From: an uncultured Verrucomicrobiales bacterium
Lineage (GTDB): Bacteria > Verrucomicrobiota > Verrucomicrobiia > Verrucomicrobiales > Akkermansiaceae
DNA: 64,000 nt
Direction of reading: 5' to 3'
Assembly: GCA_947039485.1 (NCBI GenBank)
Contig: CAMQZC010000002.1
Location: 62,001 to 126,000, forward strand
Both the position numbers and the translations under genes were made by a program. Under the pieces are notes generated by a model that did not search any database, was not told the origin of the DNA, and was given only the letters and a program-made list of their open reading frames with translations. Of the stretch, positions 28,536 through 35,246 are shown piece by piece. Positions within the stretch are counted from its first letter, which is position 1; every line of letters starts with the position of its first letter.

Positions 28536-29729
28536 ATGGCACACTTCATCATCTCTGAGGCAGCACTCAAGCACAATGCCGCCATCCTGCACGACATCGC
28601 AAAGCGCAGCGGCGCAAAAATGCTCATCGCCCTCAAAGCCTTCTCCAGCACAGCCGCCCTCAATCGCATCAAAAACTACGCAGACGGCTGCTGCGCCTCA
28701 GGACTCTACGAGGCACGCCTCGGACGCGACAGCGTCGGAGGAGACATCGCCGTCTACTCCCCCGCCTACCGCCCCGAGGAGATGAATGAGCTCATCAGCT
28801 TTGCCAACCACATCGACTTCAACAGCATCGGGCAGTGGCGACGATACCAAGACCAACTACTCGCCAGCCCACGCGCCCAGAGCGGCGCGCTACGCGCAGG
28901 ACTACGCATCAACCCCTGCCACTCCACAGCCCATACAGCCCTCTACGACCCCTGCATCCCCGGATCACGCCTAGGCATCCCCAAGGATCAAATCAGCGAC
29001 ACAGACTGGCAAGGCATCAGCGGACTGCACTTCCACACCCTCTGTGAGCAAGGCTTTGACGACCTCCTTAGCACATGGCAAGCCTTTGAGCAGCAATACC
29101 AGCAACAACTCATCAGCCCCGAGATTAGCTACATCAACCTCGGAGGCGGCCACTGGATTAGCAAGCCCGACTACGACCGCGACGCCCTCGTCGAGCTCCT
29201 CATCAGCATCCGCGAGAAATACCAAATCGAGCTCTACATGGAGCCCGGTGAAGCATGGGCCATCCACAGCGGAATCCTACGCGCCGAAGTACTCGACATC
29301 TTTGACTCCCTAGGCTACCGTCATGCCATCCTCGACGTTAGCGCCAGCGCACACATGCCAGACGTCCTAGAGATGCCCTACCGCCCCGACATCTTCATCC
29401 TCAGCAGCCAGCCCAGCGAGCAGCAACCAGCAGTCCGCATCGAGGGCGAGAGCTACAGCCTCGCAGCAGACGCAAAAGCCCTGCCCCACAGCTACCGACT
29501 CGGCGCCCCCACCTGCCTCGCAGGCGACATCATCGGCGACTACAGCTTTGCCAAGGAACTCCACATCGGCGATAGCATCATCTTTGACGACATGAGCCAC
29601 TACACCATCGTCAAGACCAGCCACTTCAACGGCGTGCCCCACCCCGACATCATGCTGCAAAACGAGGATCAAAGCATCGAATGCATCAAGAAATTCGGCT
29701 ACGAAGACTTCCTAAACCGCCTCGGATGA
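28536..29729 (+). CDS. nspC: Carboxynorspermidine/carboxyspermidine decarboxylase
   Basis: A 397-residue PLP enzyme that decarboxylates carboxy(nor)spermidine, the last step of the alternative polyamine pathway. Fold-type III alanine-racemase-like features are seen. The PLP lysine is in MLIALKAFSS, then CCASGLYEARLG, GLRINPCHS, GISGLHFHTLCEQ, INLGGGHWIS, and the glycine/glutamate site YMEPGEAWAI. Near the end are LGAPTCLAGDIIGDY (the active-site Cys region contributed across the dimer) and FDDMSHYTIVKTSHFNG. The partner dehydrogenase (lys1-like CASDH) is not in the window. Confidence 0.95.
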   Translation: MAHFIISEAALKHNAAILHDIAKRSGAKMLIALKAFSSTAALNRIKNYADGCCASGLYEARLGRDSVGGDIAVYSPAYRPEEMNELISFANHIDFNSIGQWRRYQDQLLASPRAQSGALRAGLRINPCHSTAHTALYDPCIPGSRLGIPKDQISDTDWQGISGLHFHTLCEQGFDDLLSTWQAFEQQYQQQLISPEISYINLGGGHWISKPDYDRDALVELLISIREKYQIELYMEPGEAWAIHSGILRAEVLDIFDSLGYRHAILDVSASAHMPDVLEMPYRPDIFILSSQPSEQQPAVRIEGESYSLAADAKALPHSYRLGAPTCLAGDIIGDYSFAKELHIGDSIIFDDMSHYTIVKTSHFNGVPHPDIMLQNEDQSIECIKKFGYEDFLNRLG

Positions 29730-29862
29730 AGGAGCAAAACAGTGTCACGCCCTCCCCTCCTTCGCCCCTCGCGCACAAAAAATCACAAAAAAGCAAAAAA
29801 CCGCTTGACACCACATCCAATCATCTGTATAATCCCGTCACAGCCGCAAGGCTAGCAACAAT

Positions 29863-29936
<74 letters not shown>

Positions 29937-29957
29937 CTTCCTTGAAAGGAACAAAAG

Positions 29958-29987
29958 AACCAGTCTTTGAAAAAAGGCTGGTTTTTT
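29958..29987 (+). terminator. Intrinsic terminator after tRNA-Arg
   Basis: AACCAGTC pairs with GGCTGGTT around a ten-base A-rich loop and continues into TTTTT, 28 bases before tmRNA. Confidence 0.88.
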
Positions 29988-30015
29988 AATCCTTTCACAT
30001 AGGAACAAAAACAAT

Positions 30016-30372
30016 GGGGGCGTCCTGGTTTCGACTGAACATTAGAGGCGTTGGCAGCATGTAGAGGTTAATCGGTTGGCCTCTTTAAAAAGCCGATTAA
30101 ACAAATAAATGCATATTCCAAAAACGAATACGCCCTGGCTGCGTAAATTACGCGCCGGAGTCTTGTCTTAATGCCTATTAAAGACGAGCCTCTAAATTAA
30201 ATAGGCAGGTGCAGCACGGGGTGACCGCGTGCTGCATGACATCCACAGGTCACTAGCCAGGTGAGATGCAGACATAGCGCGGATCACCAGCGAAATACCT
30301 AAGCTACGTCTGAACATGGAGAAGCTTATGCTAAAGGTGTTCAGGACAGGGGTTCGACTCCCCTCGCCTCCA
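30016..30372 (+). ncRNA. ssrA: Transfer-messenger RNA (tmRNA)
   Basis: A 357-base tmRNA in the standard single-chain form. The 5' end GGGGGCGTCCTGGTTTCGAC and the 3' end GGGGTTCGACTCCCCTCGCCTCCA pair to form the tRNA-like acceptor (GGGGGCG/CGCCTCC) and a T arm. The tag reading frame starts at a GCA resume codon near 30112 and reads AYSKNEYALAA followed by TAA. The YALAA end is the usual ClpXP-type degron. Together with SmpB it rescues stalled ribosomes. tmRNA 3' ends are common phage and island integration sites; the accessory genes begin directly downstream. Confidence 0.97.
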
Positions 30373-30380
30373 CTGAAAAA

Positions 30381-30418
30381 GAGAGGCTCGAACCCTAGGG
30401 TTTGAGCCTCTCTTTTAT
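30381..30418 (+). terminator. Intrinsic terminator of tmRNA
   Basis: GAGAGGCTCGAA pairs with TTTGAGCCTCTC around CCCTAGGG and is followed by TTTT. The AAAA in front makes it usable from the other strand too. Confidence 0.93.
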
Positions 30419-30466
30419 TTTGCACAAGAAGCTCAATAAACACAGAACACGCAGCACATGCAATGA

Positions 30467-30751
30467 TCAATTCAACTGATCCGCATAATGCTCACAAAAG
30501 CTATCCCAGTGTGGGGCATCCTTCATATCAAAGTTACCATCCTCGCGATGGTCGATGAAATAGTGTTTGATGCCAATTGTCTGCACATAACCGTGCCAGT
30601 TGAAAGGACAAGGAGCTACATTAAAATGCCCTTCAGCTAATTTGCCAAGCTTGGCTTCCAGCTCCTCCGGAGTCTTTCAATCAGGTCACAAGAAGCTGTA
30701 AGCGGCTATAGCAGCGCAGAGCAAGGGCATTAGATATCTAGCTAGCTTCAT
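30467..30751 (-). pseudogene. Small exported-protein gene interrupted by two TGA codons
   Basis: On the minus strand a frame begins with ATG at 30751 and gives a good signal-peptide start (MKLARYLMPLLCAAIAAYSFL). It is then broken by TGA-Pro-Asp-TGA and resumes in the same frame for 70 codons (KTPEELEAKLGKLAEG, then VAPCPFNWHGYVQTIGIKHYF and DRHW-like polar residues) to a TGA at 30467. The downstream part reads like a real small domain. An alternative is a pair of compensating frameshifts: the neighbouring frame at the break reads ASCDLIERL, which would make a lipobox. Sequencing error is also possible. The function of the intact form is unknown. Confidence 0.6.
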
Positions 30752-30852
30752 GATAACCTCAATATTAACACATCCCCTGCGCTATGGTCAACGCAGTTAT
30801 GCCCAGTGTCGAATCCCCATCATATCGGCCCCCTGCCCTGATTTGGGAACGC

Positions 30853-31740
30853 TCATTTTTGGCAAGCTTTATCACCCGCCATAGCTGGTAGAATGACGTT
30901 ATCTAAAGGTAGCCCTTGCACGCTAAGAGAATAATTACCTTCTATCGTCAATGTGCCTATAGACTGCCCTTGACTAGCTTTTTTCTTTTCTGTTTCGTCT
31001 GAAGGGAAACCATCCATAGCTATTTGTTTCTTATAGATGTCTTCCACTATATCGTAAAGCTCTTTAAACTGACGCCAGTCATATTTTTTGTTTTTAGCAG
31101 CCTCCATGGGCTCAACGACTCGAAATAGAAGCACAATACCGCCTTTATCGCACAGAGTGCGTAGCTCATCCGTATTTATATAGCCATTTTTGTATAAATC
31201 ATATAAAACATGGAAATATTCTTTAATCTTTCTTCTCGCTATATTAATTTCAAGAGAATCCCCACAGGAACAACGCCATTCCTCAATATCTATAGCTTTA
31301 GCTTTAGCTTTAGCTTCGCTTAAGTCTTTTTCTTCTTTCGATAAACCACGATCTTTGGCTTCATCGGTGCCAATATACCTCAAAGCTTTTGATTCATCTA
31401 CGATATCGACCGTTCCCTTTTCAAAGCCACTTACGATGCGCAAGTATTCACCCATCTCATTTGAAAAATATTTCTCGTGATATTTTATCATCATCTGCTG
31501 ATTCGCTTGCATTCGCGTGTAAATAAAGGTTAACAATGCCACGACAAAACCTAAACCAGCAAGAAAATCATTTATACTTTCCGAAAACGCTTTGCTAGAA
31601 AAGACGAGATTATATATAAAGAGAAGCACATAGGCACCCACCCCTAGGATTACTAATACAAATAAATGTTCGGGTGTTACGCATGTGGCCATAAATCGGC
31701 GCCACTTGCTTCCAGACTTCTTACGTTCTTTCATCGGCAT
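30853..31740 (-). CDS. Two-TM protein with C-terminal cytoplasmic domain, unknown function
   Basis: I do not recognise this 295-residue protein. It has a basic N-terminus, two membrane helices (about residues 24-48 and 60-75), and then a soluble domain likely in the cytoplasm (MQANQQMMIKYHEKYFSNEM onward). The domain has a Lys/Glu/Ala-rich coil (LSEAKAKAKAIDIEEW), a CSCGDS segment, a helical part (YFHVLYDLYKNGYINTDEL), and a short terminal strand-rich segment (GTLTIEGNYSLSVQGLPL). The two-TM plus soluble-domain layout resembles several membrane-anchored defence or stress proteins, but that is only analogy. Degenerate copies of its 3' end lie at 33,150 and 33,887. Confidence 0.65.
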   Translation of the reverse strand: MPMKERKKSGSKWRRFMATCVTPEHLFVLVILGVGAYVLLFIYNLVFSSKAFSESINDFLAGLGFVVALLTFIYTRMQANQQMMIKYHEKYFSNEMGEYLRIVSGFEKGTVDIVDESKALRYIGTDEAKDRGLSKEEKDLSEAKAKAKAIDIEEWRCSCGDSLEINIARRKIKEYFHVLYDLYKNGYINTDELRTLCDKGGIVLLFRVVEPMEAAKNKKYDWRQFKELYDIVEDIYKKQIAMDGFPSDETEKKKASQGQSIGTLTIEGNYSLSVQGLPLDNVILPAMAGDKACQK

Positions 31741-31775
31741 GAACGAGCACTGATGAGCGTGACCATGCCGATGAA
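31729..31775. repeat. 12-bp perfect inverted repeat over the start codon of the two-TM gene
   Basis: TTTCATCGGCAT (31729-31740) and ATGCCGATGAAA (31764-31775) are perfect reverse complements separated by 23 bases. The left arm contains the first four codons of the minus-strand gene at 30,853, so in its mRNA the start codon would be locked in a hairpin. Confidence 0.8.
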
Positions 31776-31795
31776 AAAAACGCCCTTTAGGGGCT
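31774..31795 (-). terminator. Short hairpin plus T-run between the DUF2971-like and two-TM genes
   Basis: On the minus strand GCCCCTAAAGGGC is followed by GTTTTTTT. The stem is short (4-5 bp), so activity is uncertain. The rest of 31,796-32,016 holds no gene I can support. Confidence 0.4.
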
Positions 31796-32016
31796 GGATG
31801 GTCTTAAAAAGAAGGAAGTTAAATAGTGCCGTATTCTGCCGCGCCCACGTTGAAATGCTGCCAGTATCACATCATTACCGTTTTGATAGGCAATTGCGTT
31901 TCTGCTCAGCGGAAGCCCTCAAGCTACACAGACCCCTCAACCTGCGTTATGCTCCACACGCAGCCACAAAACAAAAGTTCTCGATCGCCCCCAAGAACGG
32001 GTCAACTCCAAAAAAA

Positions 32017-32979
32017 TCAGAAAGACAGATGAGGCGTACAGTACAACTCATACAAATCTTTGTGCAGCTTTTCTTTACCGTCTGAATCAATTAAGCGCAC
32101 AAGCTTAAATTTATCCCTCTCGAGAAGTTTGAAAAACATTTCTTTCTCTTCGCGTGTATTATTATAGAAATCTAACCCAAAATGCACTGCTGATAAATAC
32201 TTCTCAATATGCTGCTGATACAAGTATTTCTTTTCTTTACCCCCTATCCATACAGTCTCTATTTCTTTTGAAAATCCCAAGTCATTATCCATATCAACTA
32301 TATTCTTAACAGGCAGCAGGCAACGCACCTCATTTTCTTTTATGAAATCTTGTCCATTATTACTTTTGCGTTTTCTAAACGCAAGATCTATTAGCTGCAT
32401 CTTGTCGGGGTCATCTTTATATGGATTGTATCTTGACGGTTCATCGTTATATGTCACGTAGTTAAGAAACATTCGACCACGTTCACGGGTTAACTCTAAT
32501 CCTTTTACCCCGCAGCAATTACATCTTAAAGAGCTAGTTAGTAATTCTAAAACCACTCCTTTACTTGCGTTAGAATAGTTTTCACTCATATACGCACTAT
32601 TAGAATCTATGCATAAGCTACAAACAAAAAGTGTTTCAGCTGAAAAATCGCGGATTGCTTTATTAGGGGACGCATTTTGGCTTTCGTCTTGCGATCTTTC
32701 CCACTGTTCTTTTTTAAAGCATTCTCCATGTGGTCCAGATAAACGCTCTCTAACAACTTCACCTTTAGCTGATTTTGATGGATTCGTTTTCATAGAGTCC
32801 GCCTTTTTACAGAAGTCTGAGTAACTAGGTGCCTCATATAAAGAAACGAACTCATTTTCGTCCTCAAAGTTATCAACATGACTAAAACTCAAGCCCTTCT
32901 CCAAAAAAATCACACTACCTCTTAGAGGTAAGTACTTATAGAGTTTTTCTGGCAATGTTGATCTTATATGCGTGCTCAC
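32017..32979 (-). CDS. DUF2971-like protein
   Basis: A 320-residue soluble protein. The N-terminus (LPEKLYKYLPLRGSVIFLEKGLSFSHVDNFEDENEF) matches the DUF2971 pattern of a 'LYKY' strand, a short repeat around 'l..l.f....fnDp.E', and later ETLFVCSLCIDSNSAYMSENYSNASKGVVLEL in place of the usual 'C.S...ds..mW..Ya....G...e'. ENEVRCLLPV near residue 215 fits the family's 'w..E.E.R'. Cysteines CNCCG in the middle are unusual. The biochemical role of DUF2971 is not established; members often occur in mobile or defence regions. Here it lies in an AT-rich patch downstream of tmRNA. Confidence 0.6.
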   Translation of the reverse strand: MSTHIRSTLPEKLYKYLPLRGSVIFLEKGLSFSHVDNFEDENEFVSLYEAPSYSDFCKKADSMKTNPSKSAKGEVVRERLSGPHGECFKKEQWERSQDESQNASPNKAIRDFSAETLFVCSLCIDSNSAYMSENYSNASKGVVLELLTSSLRCNCCGVKGLELTRERGRMFLNYVTYNDEPSRYNPYKDDPDKMQLIDLAFRKRKSNNGQDFIKENEVRCLLPVKNIVDMDNDLGFSKEIETVWIGGKEKKYLYQQHIEKYLSAVHFGLDFYNNTREEKEMFFKLLERDKFKLVRLIDSDGKEKLHKDLYELYCTPHLSF

Positions 32980-33149
32980 GAAACAGTTATACTACATCTA
33001 CACATAAACACCAGATTAATCACTACAAGAAATTACGCAAATCACACTACAACTAATTGATTATATACTTATTAGTTACTTAATTACGTTAATGTTTTTC
33101 TCTTAGTGTCAAAAATAGTTTAAACATCGCTCTTTTTTTGGACAGCGTT

Positions 33150-33254
33150 ATCAGCGCCATCGGAGGTAGAATGAAGTTACCTAAAGGCAGACCACGGAAA
33201 TCAAGAGCAAGTTAACGATATATCGTTAACTTACCTTGACTGGCGCCATTTATT
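33150..33254 (-). pseudogene. Degenerate 3'-end fragment of the two-TM gene family
   Basis: Read on the minus strand this segment gives ASQGKLTI, a broken stretch containing TAA, then LALDFRGLPLGNFILPPMA. That closely matches the C-terminus of the protein at 30,853 (ASQGQSIGTLTIEGNYSLSVQGLPLDNVILPAMA). The rest of the gene is missing. The remainder of 32,980-33,343 is AT-rich with no gene visible. Confidence 0.65.
33211..33230. repeat. 20-bp perfect palindrome inside the relic
   Basis: GTTAACGATATATCGTTAAC equals its own reverse complement. The second relic copy at 33,901 has only a single GTTAAC at this place, so 14 bases were gained here or lost there between GTTAAC direct repeats. Confidence 0.8.
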
Positions 33255-33343
33255 ACTAAAAATACAATAAAAATTTAGCATAACAACTGTTACAAGGTTC
33301 ATTTGTACTTGCTTTAATGGTTGATATGCTTACAATTGTATGC

Positions 33344-33700
33344 ATGAAGATGCAGATATTTATTAGATTCATAGCTATATCGATGGTGTCAACTCTCAGT
33401 AATACTTTATTTGCTAAAAATATAAAAAAAGAGCCTCCATTTCGCATAAGAAGCGATGTGTCCACTCCTCTATGTATGCCTGATATGAAAGATCTTGCTA
33501 GACCCGAACTATTTTCAGCAGATCTACCTCTAGATATAAGTCTAGGAGAAGAACCCTTTACAAAAGACTTAGAGACGCTGCAAAAATCTAAGAAAGACAT
33601 TTTATTGCGGATCAAATATCTCGAAGCAGAGCTAGCTAAAGAAAAAAAAGCATTAGAAGACATTCAATCTGATATTGAAAAATCGACTAAAGCTAAATAA
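33344..33700 (+). CDS. Small exported coiled-coil protein
   Basis: The start is taken at ATG 33344 (MKMQIFIRFIAISMVSTL) because it gives a normal signal peptide with likely cleavage after NTLFA; the frame opens 9 codons earlier. The mature ~95 residues have a Pro-rich middle with one Cys (STPLCMPDMKDL) and a C-terminal heptad-like coiled coil (DLETLQKSKKDILLRIKYLEAELAKEKKALEDIQ). No family is recognised. It is the only plus-strand gene of the post-tmRNA patch and is flanked by relic repeats on both sides. Confidence 0.5.
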   Translation: MKMQIFIRFIAISMVSTLSNTLFAKNIKKEPPFRIRSDVSTPLCMPDMKDLARPELFSADLPLDISLGEEPFTKDLETLQKSKKDILLRIKYLEAELAKEKKALEDIQSDIEKSTKAK

Positions 33701-33886
33701 TAATAAATGGTGCCTAGATTCTAAATGTAAGTGCCTTTTTTAGGCTGAAAAAATCGAGCGATGGCTATAAGCTCTTTTTGATCTTAAAATTGATTTATTA
33801 TTTTTGATTACTGCTCCTTGAAACAAGCAAAAATCTCATTTTTCTTGATTCAAGTGAATAACATCTAATTTAACGCTGATCCTGCC

Positions 33887-33929
33887 GGAAATCAAGAGCA
33901 AGTTAACTTCCCTTGACTGGCACTATTTA
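33887..33929 (-). repeat. Second degenerate copy of the relic repeat
   Basis: This shares GGAAATCAAGAGCAAGTTAAC, then TTGACTGGC, with 33,196-33,248 but lacks the 14-base palindromic half. On the minus strand it reads ASQGKLTCS followed by a stop. The rest of the 424-base gap 33,701-34,124 is AT-rich with no gene that I can support. Confidence 0.65.
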
Positions 33930-34124
33930 TGCGATTCCGTTTATTTGGAAAAAACCCACACTTAAAATTTAAGCAACGGGTTGAACATAATCATATTTTC
34001 TTACAAGCAAACAATGAAAATAACAAGAGTGGGATTTAGCGAGAGAAATTGACGCACTGCGCTATCTCCATCGGGGCAGGCTCCCTACCCTAAATGACAC
34101 TCACACGCTTACCGACAGGGCAAA

Positions 34125-34598
34125 CTATGACGATGTCTCATCAAATCGAGATGTGATGGTAATGGTCGTGTTTCCAACTCCACCAGAGATGGTATTGCTG
34201 CCCGAAATATCAAAAGCTGACGATGGGCGATGAAGGCTATCAACATGCTTTAGCAGGCAGCGCAGCTGATTGCCTAATAGCTCCATTTGGTGCTCTAAAT
34301 ACACGGTTCGTCCCTGCTGGTACTCTGGCGCAGCTGCGTCTGTATTGGCACCCCAGAGCCAATCCATGCTGGTGCCTAGAGCCTCAGCAAGCTTGTGTAA
34401 TTCGATTGCCTTTGGCGTACGGGCTCCACGCAGATAATTATAGACAGTGGCATGCGTCATGTTTGCTCTATTAGCAAGCTCTGTCTGATTGATTTTGAGC
34501 TCGGTCATGCGACTCCTCAAGCGGTCAGCAAAAACCGCCCTGCGCAATTCGGCAGGCATTGATGATGAATGATTATCGGTATTATCTAGAGCAGGCAT
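34125..34598 (-). CDS. XRE-family (Cro/CI-type) transcriptional regulator
   Basis: A 157-residue regulator. Residues about 28-85 are a Cro/CI-type HTH (RMTELKINQTELANRANMTHATVYNYLRGARTPKAIELHKLAEALGTSMDWLW). It is followed by a helical segment (YLEHQMELLGNQLRCLLKHV), probably for dimerisation. The tail is rich in Ser, Thr and Gly (SGSNTISGGVGNTTITI) and looks strand-like or disordered. Proteins of this form often repress their own promoter and genes of mobile regions. It is divergent from the small HTH gene at 34,783, with repeats between them. The alternative start MPAELRR at residue 14 is possible. Confidence 0.82.
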   Translation of the reverse strand: MPALDNTDNHSSSMPAELRRAVFADRLRSRMTELKINQTELANRANMTHATVYNYLRGARTPKAIELHKLAEALGTSMDWLWGANTDAAAPEYQQGRTVYLEHQMELLGNQLRCLLKHVDSLHRPSSAFDISGSNTISGGVGNTTITITSRFDETSS

Positions 34599-34619
34599 GA
34601 TACGTTATGTATGATACGT
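34597..34619. promoter_or_regulatory. Direct repeats at the regulator start (candidate operator)
   Basis: ATGATACGT occurs at 34597-34605 and 34611-34619, 14 bases apart, overlapping the start codon of the XRE gene. A position this close fits autoregulation. Confidence 0.4.
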
Positions 34620-34731
34620 AGGATATGTTACCTTTTTCGGAAGGCTGCAGCAAGCCTAAAAAATATGCCAAAGTTGATAAAACCAAACAATACAACAATT
34701 TATTATATTTTTCCTTGATTCATTCGTTAAA

Positions 34732-34756
34732 AATGTTATATTTGAAACGTAACATT
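34732..34756. promoter_or_regulatory. Inverted repeat in front of the small HTH gene (candidate operator)
   Basis: AATGTTA (34732-34738) and TAACATT (34750-34756) form a perfect 7-bp inverted repeat with an 11-base spacer, 27 bases before the start at 34,783. Its size suits a dimeric HTH repressor. Confidence 0.45.
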
Positions 34757-34782
34757 CTTAACGCATTGAAAATATTCTCATA

Positions 34783-34995
34783 ATGAAAAATCAGCCTAAA
34801 CAGATAACAACAAATATTCTTTATGGACGAGGCTACACAATCAACCAAGCCGCCATCAAAGTAGGGCGCACAGCCTACCATGTAAGCCAAGTAGTCAACG
34901 GGAAGCGCTCAAGCAAAAAGCTCACAGAGCAGCTACTTGCCCTACCCTTCCGCACGCTAAAGCTGAGCGAAGCTAAGCCTGCACTTGAAAAGTAA
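34783..34995 (+). CDS. Small helix-turn-helix protein
   Basis: A 70-residue basic protein. GYTINQAAIKVGRTAYHVSQVVNGKRSSKKLTEQLLALP has the helix-turn-helix pattern of phage-type regulators ('t...aA..lGvs...vs.v..gkr.s......i..l'). It lies between the XRE gene and the dehydratase-like gene. A decayed copy (37,015-37,170) lies at the same distance class upstream of the second dehydratase, showing that HTH gene and dehydratase were duplicated together. It may control the glycan genes downstream; that is inference. Confidence 0.6.
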   Translation: MKNQPKQITTNILYGRGYTINQAAIKVGRTAYHVSQVVNGKRSSKKLTEQLLALPFRTLKLSEAKPALEK

Positions 34996-35246
34996 AGTCC
35001 AATGAGGCTCATTTCACGTAAGTGACAATCAGCTCCATAAGTAGCGACTCTCTCGCCGATACTAATAATTAGCGTGCTTCTTTCTTCCTTTGTAAAGCCT
35101 ACAACAAGCCTATTATAGCCCTTGTTCTAAATCAGATTAATATAAATAATTCTCTACCAACAATAATTTATACAGAACACAAGTCATTGACCCCACATTA
35201 GGCTACAAATCACAAACCTCCTCCATTTCAACTCTCCTCCACCATC

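Noticed and set aside
30016..30372. Duplicate of the tmRNA 3' end as an attL/attR pair further right
   Set aside because: I looked for the acceptor and T-arm sequence downstream by eye and did not find a second copy; no integrase gene is present in the window either.
31666..32085. 139-codon plus-strand frame between the two-TM and DUF2971-like genes
   Set aside because: It overlaps the ends of both minus-strand genes, is rich in His, Arg and Lys, and has no recognisable domain; a decayed gene cannot be excluded but is not supported.
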